Source: Deefgea tanakiae (GTDB lineage: Bacteria > Pseudomonadota > Gammaproteobacteria > Burkholderiales > Chitinibacteraceae). Taken from it: a stretch of 64,000 bases of DNA. Position 1 is the stretch's first letter. Every line of letters begins with the position of its first letter. Both the position numbers and the translations under genes were made by a program. The stretch covers positions 1,488,001-1,552,000 of the forward strand of contig NZ_CP081150.1 of assembly GCF_019665765.1 (NCBI RefSeq). The letters are read 5' to 3'. A model generated the notes under the pieces. It did no database searches. It had not been told where the DNA came from and worked only from the letters and a program-made list of their open reading frames with translations. Positions 17,997 through 26,574 of this stretch are shown in pieces.

Positions 17997-19685
17997 TTAT
18001 TTAATACGATGACAAAGCGCCAAGAACAACCATGCACCGTGCGGCATCCATTGCTCAGTCCAGCGCCAGCTATTGGCCATCGTTGCCACTTCAGCAGTTT
18101 TAAAGTCGATATCGGCTTCATCATCATAACCGCTGGTAATACCATTGCAAACACCGCCTGGGGCATTATAAAAGCCCGGCTCGTAACGTGGATTATTGCG
18201 ACCCCATCCTTGCAACATACACGCGTCATAAGGATTTGCCCCCAAAATCCAATCGAGCGCCGCTTGTTCATAACGGGCAATTTGCGCGACAAACACAGCA
18301 TCTTCAGCAAACAAATTGCGAGCTTGTGCTGCCGCAGCCACAATCGAACCTAAACGCGCATTCTCACCCTGCCACCAATAGCCAGATTCATTTTGGTGCG
18401 GAATAAAGAATTGGGTATTGCCTTCCAGTCCATTATGTTTAACGTATTGACGCGGATACCCAAATGGATTGTTTACATCTGCAAAGGTAATTTGCAATTC
18501 AAACTCATACGCTTTGCGTAAAGCAGCGCGAATTGATGCGACCAGTTTTGATTCCGGCAACACCTCAATAAAGCGCATCAGCGCAATATAAAGCAAGCCA
18601 GCTTCAGCAGCATGGAAGTAACTCCGCTGACCTTCTGCATCGGCGCGGAACCAGCCATCGGCGTGTTGGCGCGCCAATAAATTTGCAACCCGAACTTCAG
18701 CCGAAGTCACATACGCCGCATCATCACTAACATTGAATAATTCAACAGCTGCCAGTAAAGCGCAATAATCATCAATAATGTTTTCAGTTTGATCGCCGAG
18801 ATATTCAACATTGTGTTGCTCTAAATGCGCAAAACCGCGGCTAGCCGCCAGCAGATAATCGGCACGCGTAAATGCCTCGCCATCGCGCGACAGTTGCGAA
18901 GCACGTGCTAGCGCGGCAATGGCCACCCCACCGCCCTGGCGGTACGCCGCTTGATATGTAGCGTACTTATCGCCTTTTTGCGTTTTGTATTCACAAATGT
19001 CGCGGCGATTTTCGTCTTTGCTCCATTGATCAAATACGGTCATATAAAAATAACCAGCTGGATCCTGCATACGCACCAAGAAATCTGCACCATGCAAGGC
19101 CTCATCGACCATACGCTCGTCAAACCATTTTAATTGCTGCGGTAAGCGTGAATGGCCATCAATTAAATTCCAAACGACTTGTGGCGTTTGCTGTGGATTC
19201 ATATATTGCGAGAATGCCAGATGCGATAGGTATTTAGAGCAATCACCCGATGCATCGTACCAGCCGCCACTCACGTCACGATGCTCTTCCGTGCCCCATT
19301 TCGGGCGAGACAAATCAGCCATGTCATAAATACCAGTACAACGCTGACCTTTAATGTAATGAACGATATCAGATAGCATTTGACCAGCAAATAAATCCTC
19401 AGCAATCGCAAAACGGTGTGAAACCAGCGGCGGATGCACATCATCAATGACGATAAAATACTCACCCACTTGTGTTAATTCAGTTAAATCAGCAGCCCAA
19501 AAATGCCAATTTTTCCACTTTGCGACCGTGCCTCGCGCATGAATCGCTCCGCGAAATGCAGCATGACGGGTATTGGCATCAAAAACGGTAAAGGTTTTAC
19601 CTTCTAGTTGATCTGCTGGCGCCTCAATTAAAGCCACTTTATTCGCCGACGGCGCAAAACCCAGATGATTAAATAAGAAATTCAC
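17997..19685 (-). CDS. Glycoside hydrolase family 9 protein, apparently cytoplasmic
   Basis: A 562-residue protein with an N-terminal Ig-like cellulase-N domain (residues 1-85; FNHLGFAPSANKVALI is typical) and an (alpha/alpha)6 GH9 catalytic domain. The nucleophile-side motif GGWYDASGDCSKY lies near residue 142 and the C-terminal acid Glu sits in KTAEVATMANSW near 532. No signal peptide is present, which argues against cellulose attack outside the cell. In vibrios a cytoplasmic GH9 protein lies in the chitobiose-catabolism cluster, so beta-glucosaminide or chito-oligosaccharide cleavage is the likeliest role (inference). The start is GTG, with AGGAT upstream. The ROK kinase gene lies 32 bases upstream. 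Confidence 0.88.
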   Translation of the reverse strand: MNFLFNHLGFAPSANKVALIEAPADQLEGKTFTVFDANTRHAAFRGAIHARGTVAKWKNWHFWAADLTELTQVGEYFIVIDDVHPPLVSHRFAIAEDLFAGQMLSDIVHYIKGQRCTGIYDMADLSRPKWGTEEHRDVSGGWYDASGDCSKYLSHLAFSQYMNPQQTPQVVWNLIDGHSRLPQQLKWFDERMVDEALHGADFLVRMQDPAGYFYMTVFDQWSKDENRRDICEYKTQKGDKYATYQAAYRQGGGVAIAALARASQLSRDGEAFTRADYLLAASRGFAHLEQHNVEYLGDQTENIIDDYCALLAAVELFNVSDDAAYVTSAEVRVANLLARQHADGWFRADAEGQRSYFHAAEAGLLYIALMRFIEVLPESKLVASIRAALRKAYEFELQITFADVNNPFGYPRQYVKHNGLEGNTQFFIPHQNESGYWWQGENARLGSIVAAAAQARNLFAEDAVFVAQIARYEQAALDWILGANPYDACMLQGWGRNNPRYEPGFYNAPGGVCNGITSGYDDEADIDFKTAEVATMANSWRWTEQWMPHGAWLFLALCHRIK

Positions 19686-19717
19686 AAGACTATCCTTAGG
19701 CTAAATTGAGTTTATTC

Positions 19718-20596
19718 TTAATATTTATTTGATTGTAACCAATTGCGAACAGCGCCAACCATGCCCGCATGATTACCTGCATTAGCTAAAACGACATCTG
19801 TCATGCCTCTAAAATCGGGCAATAATTCAGCAGAAATCGCCGTATTAAGTTCACGTAAAAAAAGAGAACCACGTGCACTTACCCCGCCACCAATGACAAC
19901 ACGCTCTGGATTAAAGGCATAAATCAAATTGGCAATGCCGGTTGCTAATAATTTAAACCAATCTTTGACGACCACACTCACCTGCGGGTCTTGAGCATCA
20001 TAAGCAGCAAACACTTCATAGCCATTGCTAAATTGATTTTTCATTTTGGCATTGGCAGCAGCTAAAAGACCACGCATCGAGGCATGATCCTCCCAAATGA
20101 GGCCAGCAATCCGCATATAACCCCACTCACCTGCCGCCGCTCGCGCGCCACGGTAGATTTGATGGTTTAAAACAATACCACCACCGATACCAGTTCCAAT
20201 CGCAATCGCGATGTAATGCGCCGCACCTTGCGCTGCGCCCAACCAACCCTCAGCTAAAGCAACGCAATTAACATCATTATCAATACTCACTGGCAAGCCA
20301 AACTCTTGCTCTAAAGCCGCCTTAGGCGACATTCCTGCATAACCCTCAACCGCCTCTGCAGCACCTAAAATTAAGCCACTGTATGCGTCAACCAAGCCAA
20401 AAGTACTAATTGCGATACCGGCAATCTCATACTGCGCCATCATCGTACGGCTTAACTCGCGCAAAAGTTGAATAACCGCTTCACCACCAGCGTATTTTGG
20501 GGTATCTACGACAGTTGCAGATAAGACCTCACCGGCATGGCTCACGATGCCATACTTGATTTGTGTGCCGCCAATATCAAAGGCCAATAAATTCAT
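19718..20596 (-). CDS. ROK-family sugar kinase lacking the zinc-binding motif
   Basis: A 292-residue protein with the ATP-binding [10 protein letters not shown] at the N terminus, the sugar-binding [10 protein letters not shown] near residue 105, [10 protein letters not shown] near 133 and GGGVSARG near 240. These place it among ROK glucokinase/N-acetylglucosamine/beta-glucoside kinases. After GEWGYM near 158, the usual Cys-rich zinc motif of ROK proteins is replaced by [12 protein letters not shown], as in BglK-like kinases. A hexosamine or beta-glucoside substrate is inferred from the GH9 gene directly downstream. The ATG overlaps the ung stop (ATGA), indicating translational coupling. Confidence 0.9.
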   Translation of the reverse strand: MNLLAFDIGGTQIKYGIVSHAGEVLSATVVDTPKYAGGEAVIQLLRELSRTMMAQYEIAGIAISTFGLVDAYSGLILGAAEAVEGYAGMSPKAALEQEFGLPVSIDNDVNCVALAEGWLGAAQGAAHYIAIAIGTGIGGGIVLNHQIYRGARAAAGEWGYMRIAGLIWEDHASMRGLLAAANAKMKNQFSNGYEVFAAYDAQDPQVSVVVKDWFKLLATGIANLIYAFNPERVVIGGGVSARGSLFLRELNTAISAELLPDFRGMTDVVLANAGNHAGMVGAVRNWLQSNKY

Positions 20597-21270
20597 ACAT
20601 TACCCCAATCAATTTCTTTTTTGCCATTCTGCTGCAGATACGTATTTGCCGTAGAAAAATGACCACAACCGATAAAGCCACGATAGGCCGACAAAGGAGA
20701 AGGATGCACCGAGCTTAATACGCAGTGCTTGTCGCCAATCAAATGTGCTTTCTTTTGCGCATGAGCGCCCCAAAGCATAAACACCACGTGGGATTGAGAC
20801 TGTGCCAAATATAAAATAATCGCATCCGTCAGCGCCTCCCAACCTTTTTTAGCGTGCGAACCGGCTTTATCTGCTTCAACAGTGAGTGACGTATTCAGCA
20901 ATAATACGCCTTGCTCCGCCCAGCCGGTCAGATTGCCATGTTGCGGGGGATTAATACCTAAATCTCGCGCAAGTTCTTGCCAAATATTTCGCAAAGAGGG
21001 TGGAATTTTTACGCCGAAAGGTACAGAAAAAGATAAACCATGCGCTTCACCCGCGCCGTGATAGGGATCTTGCCCTAAAATCACCACTTTAACTTGTTCA
21101 GGCGCTACATAATCCAGCGCCCGAAACCAATCATGCTGAGCTGGATAAATCAGTTTTTCAGCGCTTAATTCTTGCTGTAAAAATTCAGCCAACTTCAAGA
21201 CGTCACGGCTGTGACACACCTCGCTAAGCGCAGGCAGCCAGTAACTGGGAATGCTGGCGCATAAATTCAT
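20593..21270 (-). CDS. ung: Uracil-DNA glycosylase
   Basis: Removes uracil from DNA in base-excision repair. The 225-residue family-1 enzyme has the catalytic water-activating motif [13 protein letters not shown] near residue 68. [16 protein letters not shown] follows, then [10 protein letters not shown] near 127, and the minor-groove loop [17 protein letters not shown] near 190. It overlaps the PilZ-like gene upstream by four bases and the ROK kinase downstream by four bases. Confidence 0.97.
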   Translation of the reverse strand: MNLCASIPSYWLPALSEVCHSRDVLKLAEFLQQELSAEKLIYPAQHDWFRALDYVAPEQVKVVILGQDPYHGAGEAHGLSFSVPFGVKIPPSLRNIWQELARDLGINPPQHGNLTGWAEQGVLLLNTSLTVEADKAGSHAKKGWEALTDAIILYLAQSQSHVVFMLWGAHAQKKAHLIGDKHCVLSSVHPSPLSAYRGFIGCGHFSTANTYLQQNGKKEIDWGNV

Positions 21271-21776
21271 TCTTTACGCTCACGAAGCTGATGAATATGT
21301 CGTCGATGATAGCGAAAGATTGTTTTTTCATAACTATCTTGCAAGCTAGCACTCATCGCAAGCCATGCCGCTTTGATCTCAAAACCACCTTCAATCTCAG
21401 CACAGGAAATCACTTTAGCTGAAATTTTCAATAGAAAAGGAAACTGATCAGAAAGACAAAATGCAACAACACCCGTTTCTGCCACCGGTAAAGCATGTGG
21501 TGCCGTCCAAATCACAAACTCCAAGCCCAAGGCGGCCGCAGTTTGTGATGGTAGTTGTGTATTGAGTGAACGCGCTAACCAGAGCAACATTAAATCTGAT
21601 TTAGCGTTTTGCTGATGATGGGCATCTTCAATAAAATCATGAGCTTGCTCAAAATCGGCGAGAACTTGTAAATATCGACTCATTTCCCAATCATTCGCAG
21701 GCGCAGTATCAATCAGCCACGCCAATGGAATTGCATCGCGAAATAAAGAGGGCCCATCTATTTTTGGGATCGACAT
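21267..21776 (-). CDS. Atypical PilZ (PilZ_2-like) protein, possible cyclic-di-GMP receptor
   Basis: A 169-residue soluble protein. The pattern fits the atypical PilZ family described from Xanthomonas: an N-terminal helix-rich part containing [14 protein letters not shown] near residue 65, then a beta domain ([14 protein letters not shown] near 85). It ends in [10 protein letters not shown]. The classical RxxxR...D/NxSxxG c-di-GMP motif is absent, as in that family, so ligand binding is not certain. It opens the ung-ROK-GH9 run and has a TATAAT box just upstream. Confidence 0.6.
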   Translation of the reverse strand: MSIPKIDGPSLFRDAIPLAWLIDTAPANDWEMSRYLQVLADFEQAHDFIEDAHHQQNAKSDLMLLWLARSLNTQLPSQTAAALGLEFVIWTAPHALPVAETGVVAFCLSDQFPFLLKISAKVISCAEIEGGFEIKAAWLAMSASLQDSYEKTIFRYHRRHIHQLRERKE

Positions 21777-21807
21777 TGTTTAATTTAAGAATTTCAATAA
21801 TGTGACG

Positions 21808-21813
21808 ATTATA
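21808..21813 (-). promoter_or_regulatory. -10 box of the PilZ-like/ung/ROK/GH9 operon
   Basis: On the minus strand a perfect TATAAT lies 32 bases upstream of the ATG at 21776. The -35 is weak (CATTTA-like at 17 bases). It faces away from the carbonic anhydrase gene in a 134-base divergent region. Confidence 0.45.
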
Positions 21814-21910
21814 ACGTGTGGCAGAAAAAATAAATGCAAAACCAGCAAATTGATACCGCATTTTCTATGCTGAAATCACTCAGCAAATCAATTCAAATCG
21901 GAGTTCTGTG

Positions 21911-22696
21911 ATGCACCTTAAAACCAGCGCTTTAATGATGACCTTATGTCTTCTGACTGCGACAGGCAGCAGCATCGCAAATGAAAAGCACAGCAACAAA
22001 AAGGCGAATCACGACCCCGCTCATTGGAGTTACGAAGGTGAAACAGGGCCGAGCAATTGGGGCTCAATGAAATCTGAGTTTGGTTTGTGCAGCAATGGCA
22101 AACAGCAATCGCCAGTCAATATTAACGAAGCCTACGCGCAAGAGTTAGAACCGCTGCAATTTCAATACAAAGAATCGAAAACCAATATTCAAAACAATGG
22201 GCACACCATCCAACTGAACTACGACGCGGGAAGCTACTTGACCGTCGGTGCTGATCGCTACCAATTGCTACAATTTCACTTTCATACCCCAAGTGAAGAA
22301 GCAATTGGCGGTCAGCGCTATCCAATGGTCGCACACCTCGTTCACAAAAATGATGCCGGGCAATTAGCCGTCGTGGCTCTTTTGATTAATCAGGGCAGTA
22401 GCGACAATAAAATTGTTAAAACCTTCTGGGACAAGATGCCAACGAATCACAATGAAACGCGCGGATATGATCAGCTCAAATACAACGTCAGCGATTTATT
22501 ACCCAGCAATCGTAGTTACTGGACACTAATGGGATCACTCACGACCCCACCATGCAGTGAAGGTGTGCGCTGGTTAATTCTAAAAAATCCACTGAATATC
22601 TCAGCTAAACAAATAGCACGTTTCAAAAAAGAATTCCCAATGAATGCCCGCCCCATCCAATCTTTGCAGCAACGAGCAATTCTTGATAGCAACTAA
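21911..22696 (+). CDS. Periplasmic alpha-class carbonic anhydrase
   Basis: Interconverts CO2 and bicarbonate. A signal peptide occupies about residues 1-23 (MTLCLLTATGSSIAN). The mature domain shows HWSYEGETGPSNWG, QSPVNI near residue 63, two zinc histidines in LQFHFHTPSEE near 120 and the third in MVAHLVHKN near 137. SLTTPPCSEGVRW follows near 210. The two cysteines (LCSNGK and PPCSEG) fit the usual disulfide. I chose the ATG at 21911, with GGAG seven bases upstream, over the adjacent GTG. Single gene, bounded downstream by a long hairpin. Confidence 0.95.
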   Translation: MHLKTSALMMTLCLLTATGSSIANEKHSNKKANHDPAHWSYEGETGPSNWGSMKSEFGLCSNGKQQSPVNINEAYAQELEPLQFQYKESKTNIQNNGHTIQLNYDAGSYLTVGADRYQLLQFHFHTPSEEAIGGQRYPMVAHLVHKNDAGQLAVVALLINQGSSDNKIVKTFWDKMPTNHNETRGYDQLKYNVSDLLPSNRSYWTLMGSLTTPPCSEGVRWLILKNPLNISAKQIARFKKEFPMNARPIQSLQQRAILDSN

Positions 22697-22699
22697 TAT

Positions 22700-22744
22700 G
22701 TATATGACTGTAGACTATATCTTATAGCACCTACAGTCATATAC
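22700..22744. terminator. Long hairpin between convergent genes
   Basis: A perfect 14-bp inverted repeat (GTATATGACTGTAG / CTACAGTCATATAC) has an inner 5-bp CTATA/TATAG helix in the loop. It fills nearly the whole gap between the carbonic anhydrase and TrmH genes. There is no T tract on either strand, so it may act as a bidirectional transcription or mRNA-decay barrier. Confidence 0.6.
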
Positions 22745-23518
22745 CTAACTCAATCTCTGACGTTTAATTTCATACAAACAGATCGCAGCGGCATGACCCA
22801 CATTCAAAGACTCAATGCCTTCGGTCATTGGAATTTTGATGCGTAATGTCGCTTTTTCAGCCAGCGCAGTTGAAACCCCCGCACCTTCCGACCCCATAAC
22901 CAAAGCTAACGATCCTGATAGCTTTGCAGCGTACAAGTCAACTGCACCATCCAAAATGGTAGCGGCAATCTTGCCGTCAAAATCATTGGCAAAATCAAGT
23001 AAATCAGCATTCTCTACGATAGACATCACCGCCTGCGCCCCCATTCCAGCACGAAGCACTTTAGGCGACCAAACATCGGCGCAGTCTGATGACAACACCA
23101 CCTGCTGAACACCGGCAGCCTGTGCCGTTCGCAAAATTGCACCTACATTCCCAGGATCTTGTACGCCATCGAGTAGCAAAACAAAACCATTTTGCTTTGG
23201 GCTATGAGGCTCAGGAATATCGATCAAAGCCAATACACCACTAGCACTACTTAACTCAGACAGCTGCGAATACAGGGTCTGAGACAAATAAGTGACTGGG
23301 CACGCACAACGCAAAACTAAATTCTTTATTTCTTCCCGTTGGGCGCCATCTTCAGAAACAAAAAGACGGACAACACAATGCCCCGCATCGAGCCATGCTG
23401 CCAGTAAGTGAGCGCCATCCAGCAAAGTTTGTTTAGATTTAATACGTTCGCGACGATTTTGAGTCAATTTCAATGCCTGCTTAAAGCCTGCATTTTGGGT
23501 AGACGTGATAATTTCCAT
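22745..23518 (-). CDS. TrmH/SpoU-family RNA 2'-O-ribose methyltransferase
   Basis: A 257-residue protein with a short N-terminal substrate-binding domain (IITSTQNAGFKQALKL to ~residue 95) and a SPOUT knot domain. The SpoU motifs are clear: LLDGVQDPGNVGAILRTA near 110 (motif 1), ALVMGSEGAGVS near 200 (motif 2) and IPMTEGIESLNVGHAAAI near 225 (motif 3). It methylates ribose in rRNA or tRNA; the exact target is not predictable. The ATG at 23518 gives the usual N terminus, while a GTG at 23527 overlaps the HDOD gene stop. Confidence 0.9.
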   Translation of the reverse strand: MEIITSTQNAGFKQALKLTQNRRERIKSKQTLLDGAHLLAAWLDAGHCVVRLFVSEDGAQREEIKNLVLRCACPVTYLSQTLYSQLSELSSASGVLALIDIPEPHSPKQNGFVLLLDGVQDPGNVGAILRTAQAAGVQQVVLSSDCADVWSPKVLRAGMGAQAVMSIVENADLLDFANDFDGKIAATILDGAVDLYAAKLSGSLALVMGSEGAGVSTALAEKATLRIKIPMTEGIESLNVGHAAAICLYEIKRQRLS

Positions 23519-23523
23519 TGATG

Positions 23524-24915
23524 TCACACAGAGGTTCGACGCGCATTGTGCGCTAAAGCTTTACTTGCCAACAGGCATATTTGCTTGAAATGTTGATAGT
23601 GAAAATCAGTGACCTCACCCAGTAAGCCGCAGTCTGCATAAATTAAGCCCACAGGTTTATCACCTACAAAAATAGACATCGCACAAAAGCTTTTTGCTCC
23701 AACTTGCTCAACCAATTCAATCGGCAAATGAGGAGAAAACTGCGCGTAATTAGCAGAGTTCAACCAAAAACTTTGCGGTTTCTGCAACAACTTAGTTAAA
23801 ACATGCTGTTTTTCTAATGAAATACGCAAATTCTGTAAAGGATCCGTCGGAGCTACACCCTGCACGTAGCGAGCACGCAGCGAGTTCTCCGCAGCCATCA
23901 GCAAAGTAAATGCAATACGCTGCATCGCGAGTCCTTCAGATAAAGCACGTACAGCCAGCGTCATCACCTGATTGGTTGGCGCGCCTTGTACACCCGCCAA
24001 ATGCAATGCCTGCATTCGCTCTGCAAGCACATCTTTTTCGAGCACTGTTGAATCGGCCCGTGGCGTTACTTTAGAGACAGGTCTTGGCCACTCACCAGGC
24101 AACATGGCTAGCCAACGTGCTGGTGTATAGAGCGGATTACCTCGCCCTTCTTTGCGTGTGAATGCGAGTAATTGGCGAATTAAAAAATGCCAAATATCCT
24201 CAAATGGCAAATTCAATACGGCAGCAGTTGTCGTTAATTTTTGTTGAACATCATCTTGCCACCAGCCTTTGTCCAATAAACGGGCCAATGGCACAACCGC
24301 ATGCTGTAAAACACTACGGGTTGAGGGCTCTGCATCTTTACGAATCAAAGTTTGAATCGGCTCTGGCATTTGCCATAGCGATAATAGATCCGCCACATCA
24401 CCGGCATGAGTTGGCGCTTTTTCATCAAGAAAAGGAGCTAGAATCGATAACAAATCAACGATATTACTCAACATCGCTGCGGCTTGAATTTCACCTAACT
24501 TAGCATCGAATCGTTTGTTAGCGTAAAAACTAGCCAAACGACGCGCCAATCTTGCCTCCAAAACAAGTTTTAATAAATTGCCATATTCAGCTTGATGGGT
24601 AGGCAGCATCAAACTCTCTACTGTTTGTGCTCGGGCAAAACGCTCTAAAAATGGCGTCACACCTATCAACATAATGGCGGCTTCAATGGCTACGACATCG
24701 GAAGATAAGCTAGTGCGTTGGCGCTGATTAATCATACGCAAAACTTGGGCAGTTAATAGCGGGTCGCGCGACACCACTTCAGCCACCTCAGTGGGCCGAA
24801 TGATTTCTGCTCGGCGCAACATGCCCATAATTTGATTGCGTGACTCTTGCAATACGGGAATGGCCCGCCGCTCCCAAAATTGGAGCCAATCAGCTATCGA
24901 TTTTACATTCGCCAT
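23524..24915 (-). CDS. HDOD-domain signalling protein
   Basis: A 463-residue protein. Residues ~20-210 form an HDOD domain: ILRPTEVAEVVSRDPLLTAQVLRMIN-type helices near 35-60 and IEAAIMLIGVTPFLER near 80, with the H/D metal residues of true HD domains lost. The C-terminal region (about 300-460) looks like a degenerate GAF-like sensory domain (SFCAMSIFVGDKPVGLIYAD near 415). HDOD proteins act as scaffolds in c-di-GMP, motility and stress signalling. It overlaps the methyltransferase gene upstream by 13 bases and continues the motAB transcript. Confidence 0.8.
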   Translation of the reverse strand: MANVKSIADWLQFWERRAIPVLQESRNQIMGMLRRAEIIRPTEVAEVVSRDPLLTAQVLRMINQRQRTSLSSDVVAIEAAIMLIGVTPFLERFARAQTVESLMLPTHQAEYGNLLKLVLEARLARRLASFYANKRFDAKLGEIQAAAMLSNIVDLLSILAPFLDEKAPTHAGDVADLLSLWQMPEPIQTLIRKDAEPSTRSVLQHAVVPLARLLDKGWWQDDVQQKLTTTAAVLNLPFEDIWHFLIRQLLAFTRKEGRGNPLYTPARWLAMLPGEWPRPVSKVTPRADSTVLEKDVLAERMQALHLAGVQGAPTNQVMTLAVRALSEGLAMQRIAFTLLMAAENSLRARYVQGVAPTDPLQNLRISLEKQHVLTKLLQKPQSFWLNSANYAQFSPHLPIELVEQVGAKSFCAMSIFVGDKPVGLIYADCGLLGEVTDFHYQHFKQICLLASKALAHNARRTSV

Positions 24916-25634
24916 AGTAGAAGCTTGCCGTTTTTCCAGTCATTCAATTCAATCACTTGATCCGGATCTACCCCAGGAATCTCGAAAGAATTACTAATAA
25001 AGAGACTGCCAGGCTTCATTTGAGAGCGAGCTTGCGACCACAAATCTGCCATTACAGCGGGAGACAAAAAAGCATAAATGCAATCATAATCAGCAAAATC
25101 TAAGCCTTGATAATCTGCATTAATCCAACGAACTGATGAAGGCAGTCGAAACTTACCCCACAACCAGGGAGCTTTGGCCTGTTCTACACCACACAGGGAT
25201 AAATCCGCCCTACTTGCAGATAAGTGCTGCAGAACTTTTCCAGTTCCAGCACCAACGTCTAGAAAATGACCACCCAATGGAATACATGATTCAAGCTCAG
25301 ACAGTGCACTTTGATTACTTAAATACAGTGGCACACGTGAAACCATGACTTTGCCAAAAACAAACCATGACAATACTAAAGCTAATAAATACCAATGCGG
25401 CGCGATATTTAACTGCAAACAAAGAAAAATTAACGGCAGAAAAAAAAGATGAATCCACTTCCACCAAAATCCATCATGCAAGGATTTTGCCAGCAGAAAA
25501 GAAATACTAGAGGCTAGTGCTATCGCTATTAGCGAAGAAAATAAAGAGCCAACCCCAATAACTAAAAAAAATGAAAAAGCACAGATTAATGCAAACACAA
25601 GCCACTGCGGGAATACGTTAATCGATGACATCAT
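24903..25634 (-). CDS. Membrane-anchored class I SAM-dependent methyltransferase
   Basis: A 243-residue protein with three hydrophobic segments in the first ~95 residues (about 10-30, 34-50 and 60-93). These are followed by a Rossmann-like methyltransferase domain: motif I GGHFLDVGAGTGKVLQHL near residue 125, an acidic strand end LCGVEQAK near 152, and YDCIYAFLSP near 185. It belongs with class I transmembrane methyltransferases of unknown substrate. Its ATG overlaps the motB stop (ATGA), so it is translated with the flagellar motor genes, a hint but not proof of a link to motility. Confidence 0.8.
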   Translation of the reverse strand: MMSSINVFPQWLVFALICAFSFFLVIGVGSLFSSLIAIALASSISFLLAKSLHDGFWWKWIHLFFLPLIFLCLQLNIAPHWYLLALVLSWFVFGKVMVSRVPLYLSNQSALSELESCIPLGGHFLDVGAGTGKVLQHLSASRADLSLCGVEQAKAPWLWGKFRLPSSVRWINADYQGLDFADYDCIYAFLSPAVMADLWSQARSQMKPGSLFISNSFEIPGVDPDQVIELNDWKNGKLLLWRM

Positions 25635-26548
25635 TTTGCTTGCTGGATTGGATTTACAAACCCGCCTGCAGAGGGTGCAGCTACCGCCACCTCTTCAGTT
25701 TGGCCAGCCTGTTTACGAATGTCAGACTCGGCATCTTTGTTAAGCACCACAATGCTGATGCGGCGATTCACTGGATTGTAGACATTATCTTTATCCAGTG
25801 GGATAACATCGCCAAAACCATTCACTCGCAACACTTTATCAGGCTGCAAACCACCAAGAATCAGCTCACGCCTTGAAGAGTTGGCCCTTTCAGACGAAAG
25901 CTCCCAGTTAGTAAATCCAGCCGCACCACCTGCAAACTGCGTACCGTCAGTGTGGCCAGCCAAAGAAACTGCATTGGGTACTTCATTCAATAACTGCGCC
26001 ATCTCCTGCAAAATGCCGTGAGCATAGCTCTCTAACTCAGAACTACCTGATTTAAACATTGGACGATTTTGCTCATCTACGATTTGAATTCGCAAACCTT
26101 CAGCAACCATATCCAACTTAATCTGATCTTTATACTGACCAAGTTTAGAGTTCTCGCGAATTTTATCGTCCATTAAAGCTTCAAACTTTTGCTTTAAAGC
26201 ACTCAGCCTTTTTCTATCTTTAGCGGCCTCTGTTTGTGCCGGAGGATCACCTTTATTAACTTGACCCGCTTGCTTAGTAATATCATTACCGCCACCTTGA
26301 ATAACAGAGTCAGCATCGCCAGAGCCGGAGCCCCCCGCATTCGCAACTTTGAGTGGATTATTAAAAAAGTCAGAAATACCTTTTAAATTCCCTTTTGACA
26401 CCGAGCCAAGCAGCCACATCAATAAGAAAAAGGCCATCATTGCAGTTACAAAGTCAGCATAGGCAATTTTCCATGCACCGCCATGGTGACCATGACCGCC
26501 TTTTTTAATTTTTTTTACGACTATTGGTCTTTGGGAATCATCGCTCAT
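25631..26548 (-). CDS. motB: Flagellar motor stator protein MotB
   Basis: Stator subunit anchoring MotA to peptidoglycan. The 305-residue protein has a basic N terminus (VVKKIKKGGHGHHGG) and one membrane helix with the essential Asp in YADFVTAMMAFFLLMWLL (about residues 30-48). A linker and plug region follow, and then the OmpA-like peptidoglycan-binding domain at about 150-270 (SLAGHTDGTQF, ELSSERANSSRREL, VNGFGD). The H-rich segment is common in proton-type MotB. It lies 26 bases after motA. Confidence 0.96.
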   Translation of the reverse strand: MSDDSQRPIVVKKIKKGGHGHHGGAWKIAYADFVTAMMAFFLLMWLLGSVSKGNLKGISDFFNNPLKVANAGGSGSGDADSVIQGGGNDITKQAGQVNKGDPPAQTEAAKDRKRLSALKQKFEALMDDKIRENSKLGQYKDQIKLDMVAEGLRIQIVDEQNRPMFKSGSSELESYAHGILQEMAQLLNEVPNAVSLAGHTDGTQFAGGAAGFTNWELSSERANSSRRELILGGLQPDKVLRVNGFGDVIPLDKDNVYNPVNRRISIVVLNKDAESDIRKQAGQTEEVAVAAPSAGGFVNPIQQAK

Positions 26549-26574
26549 TTTTACTCAGCCTATCTTTCAAAAAG

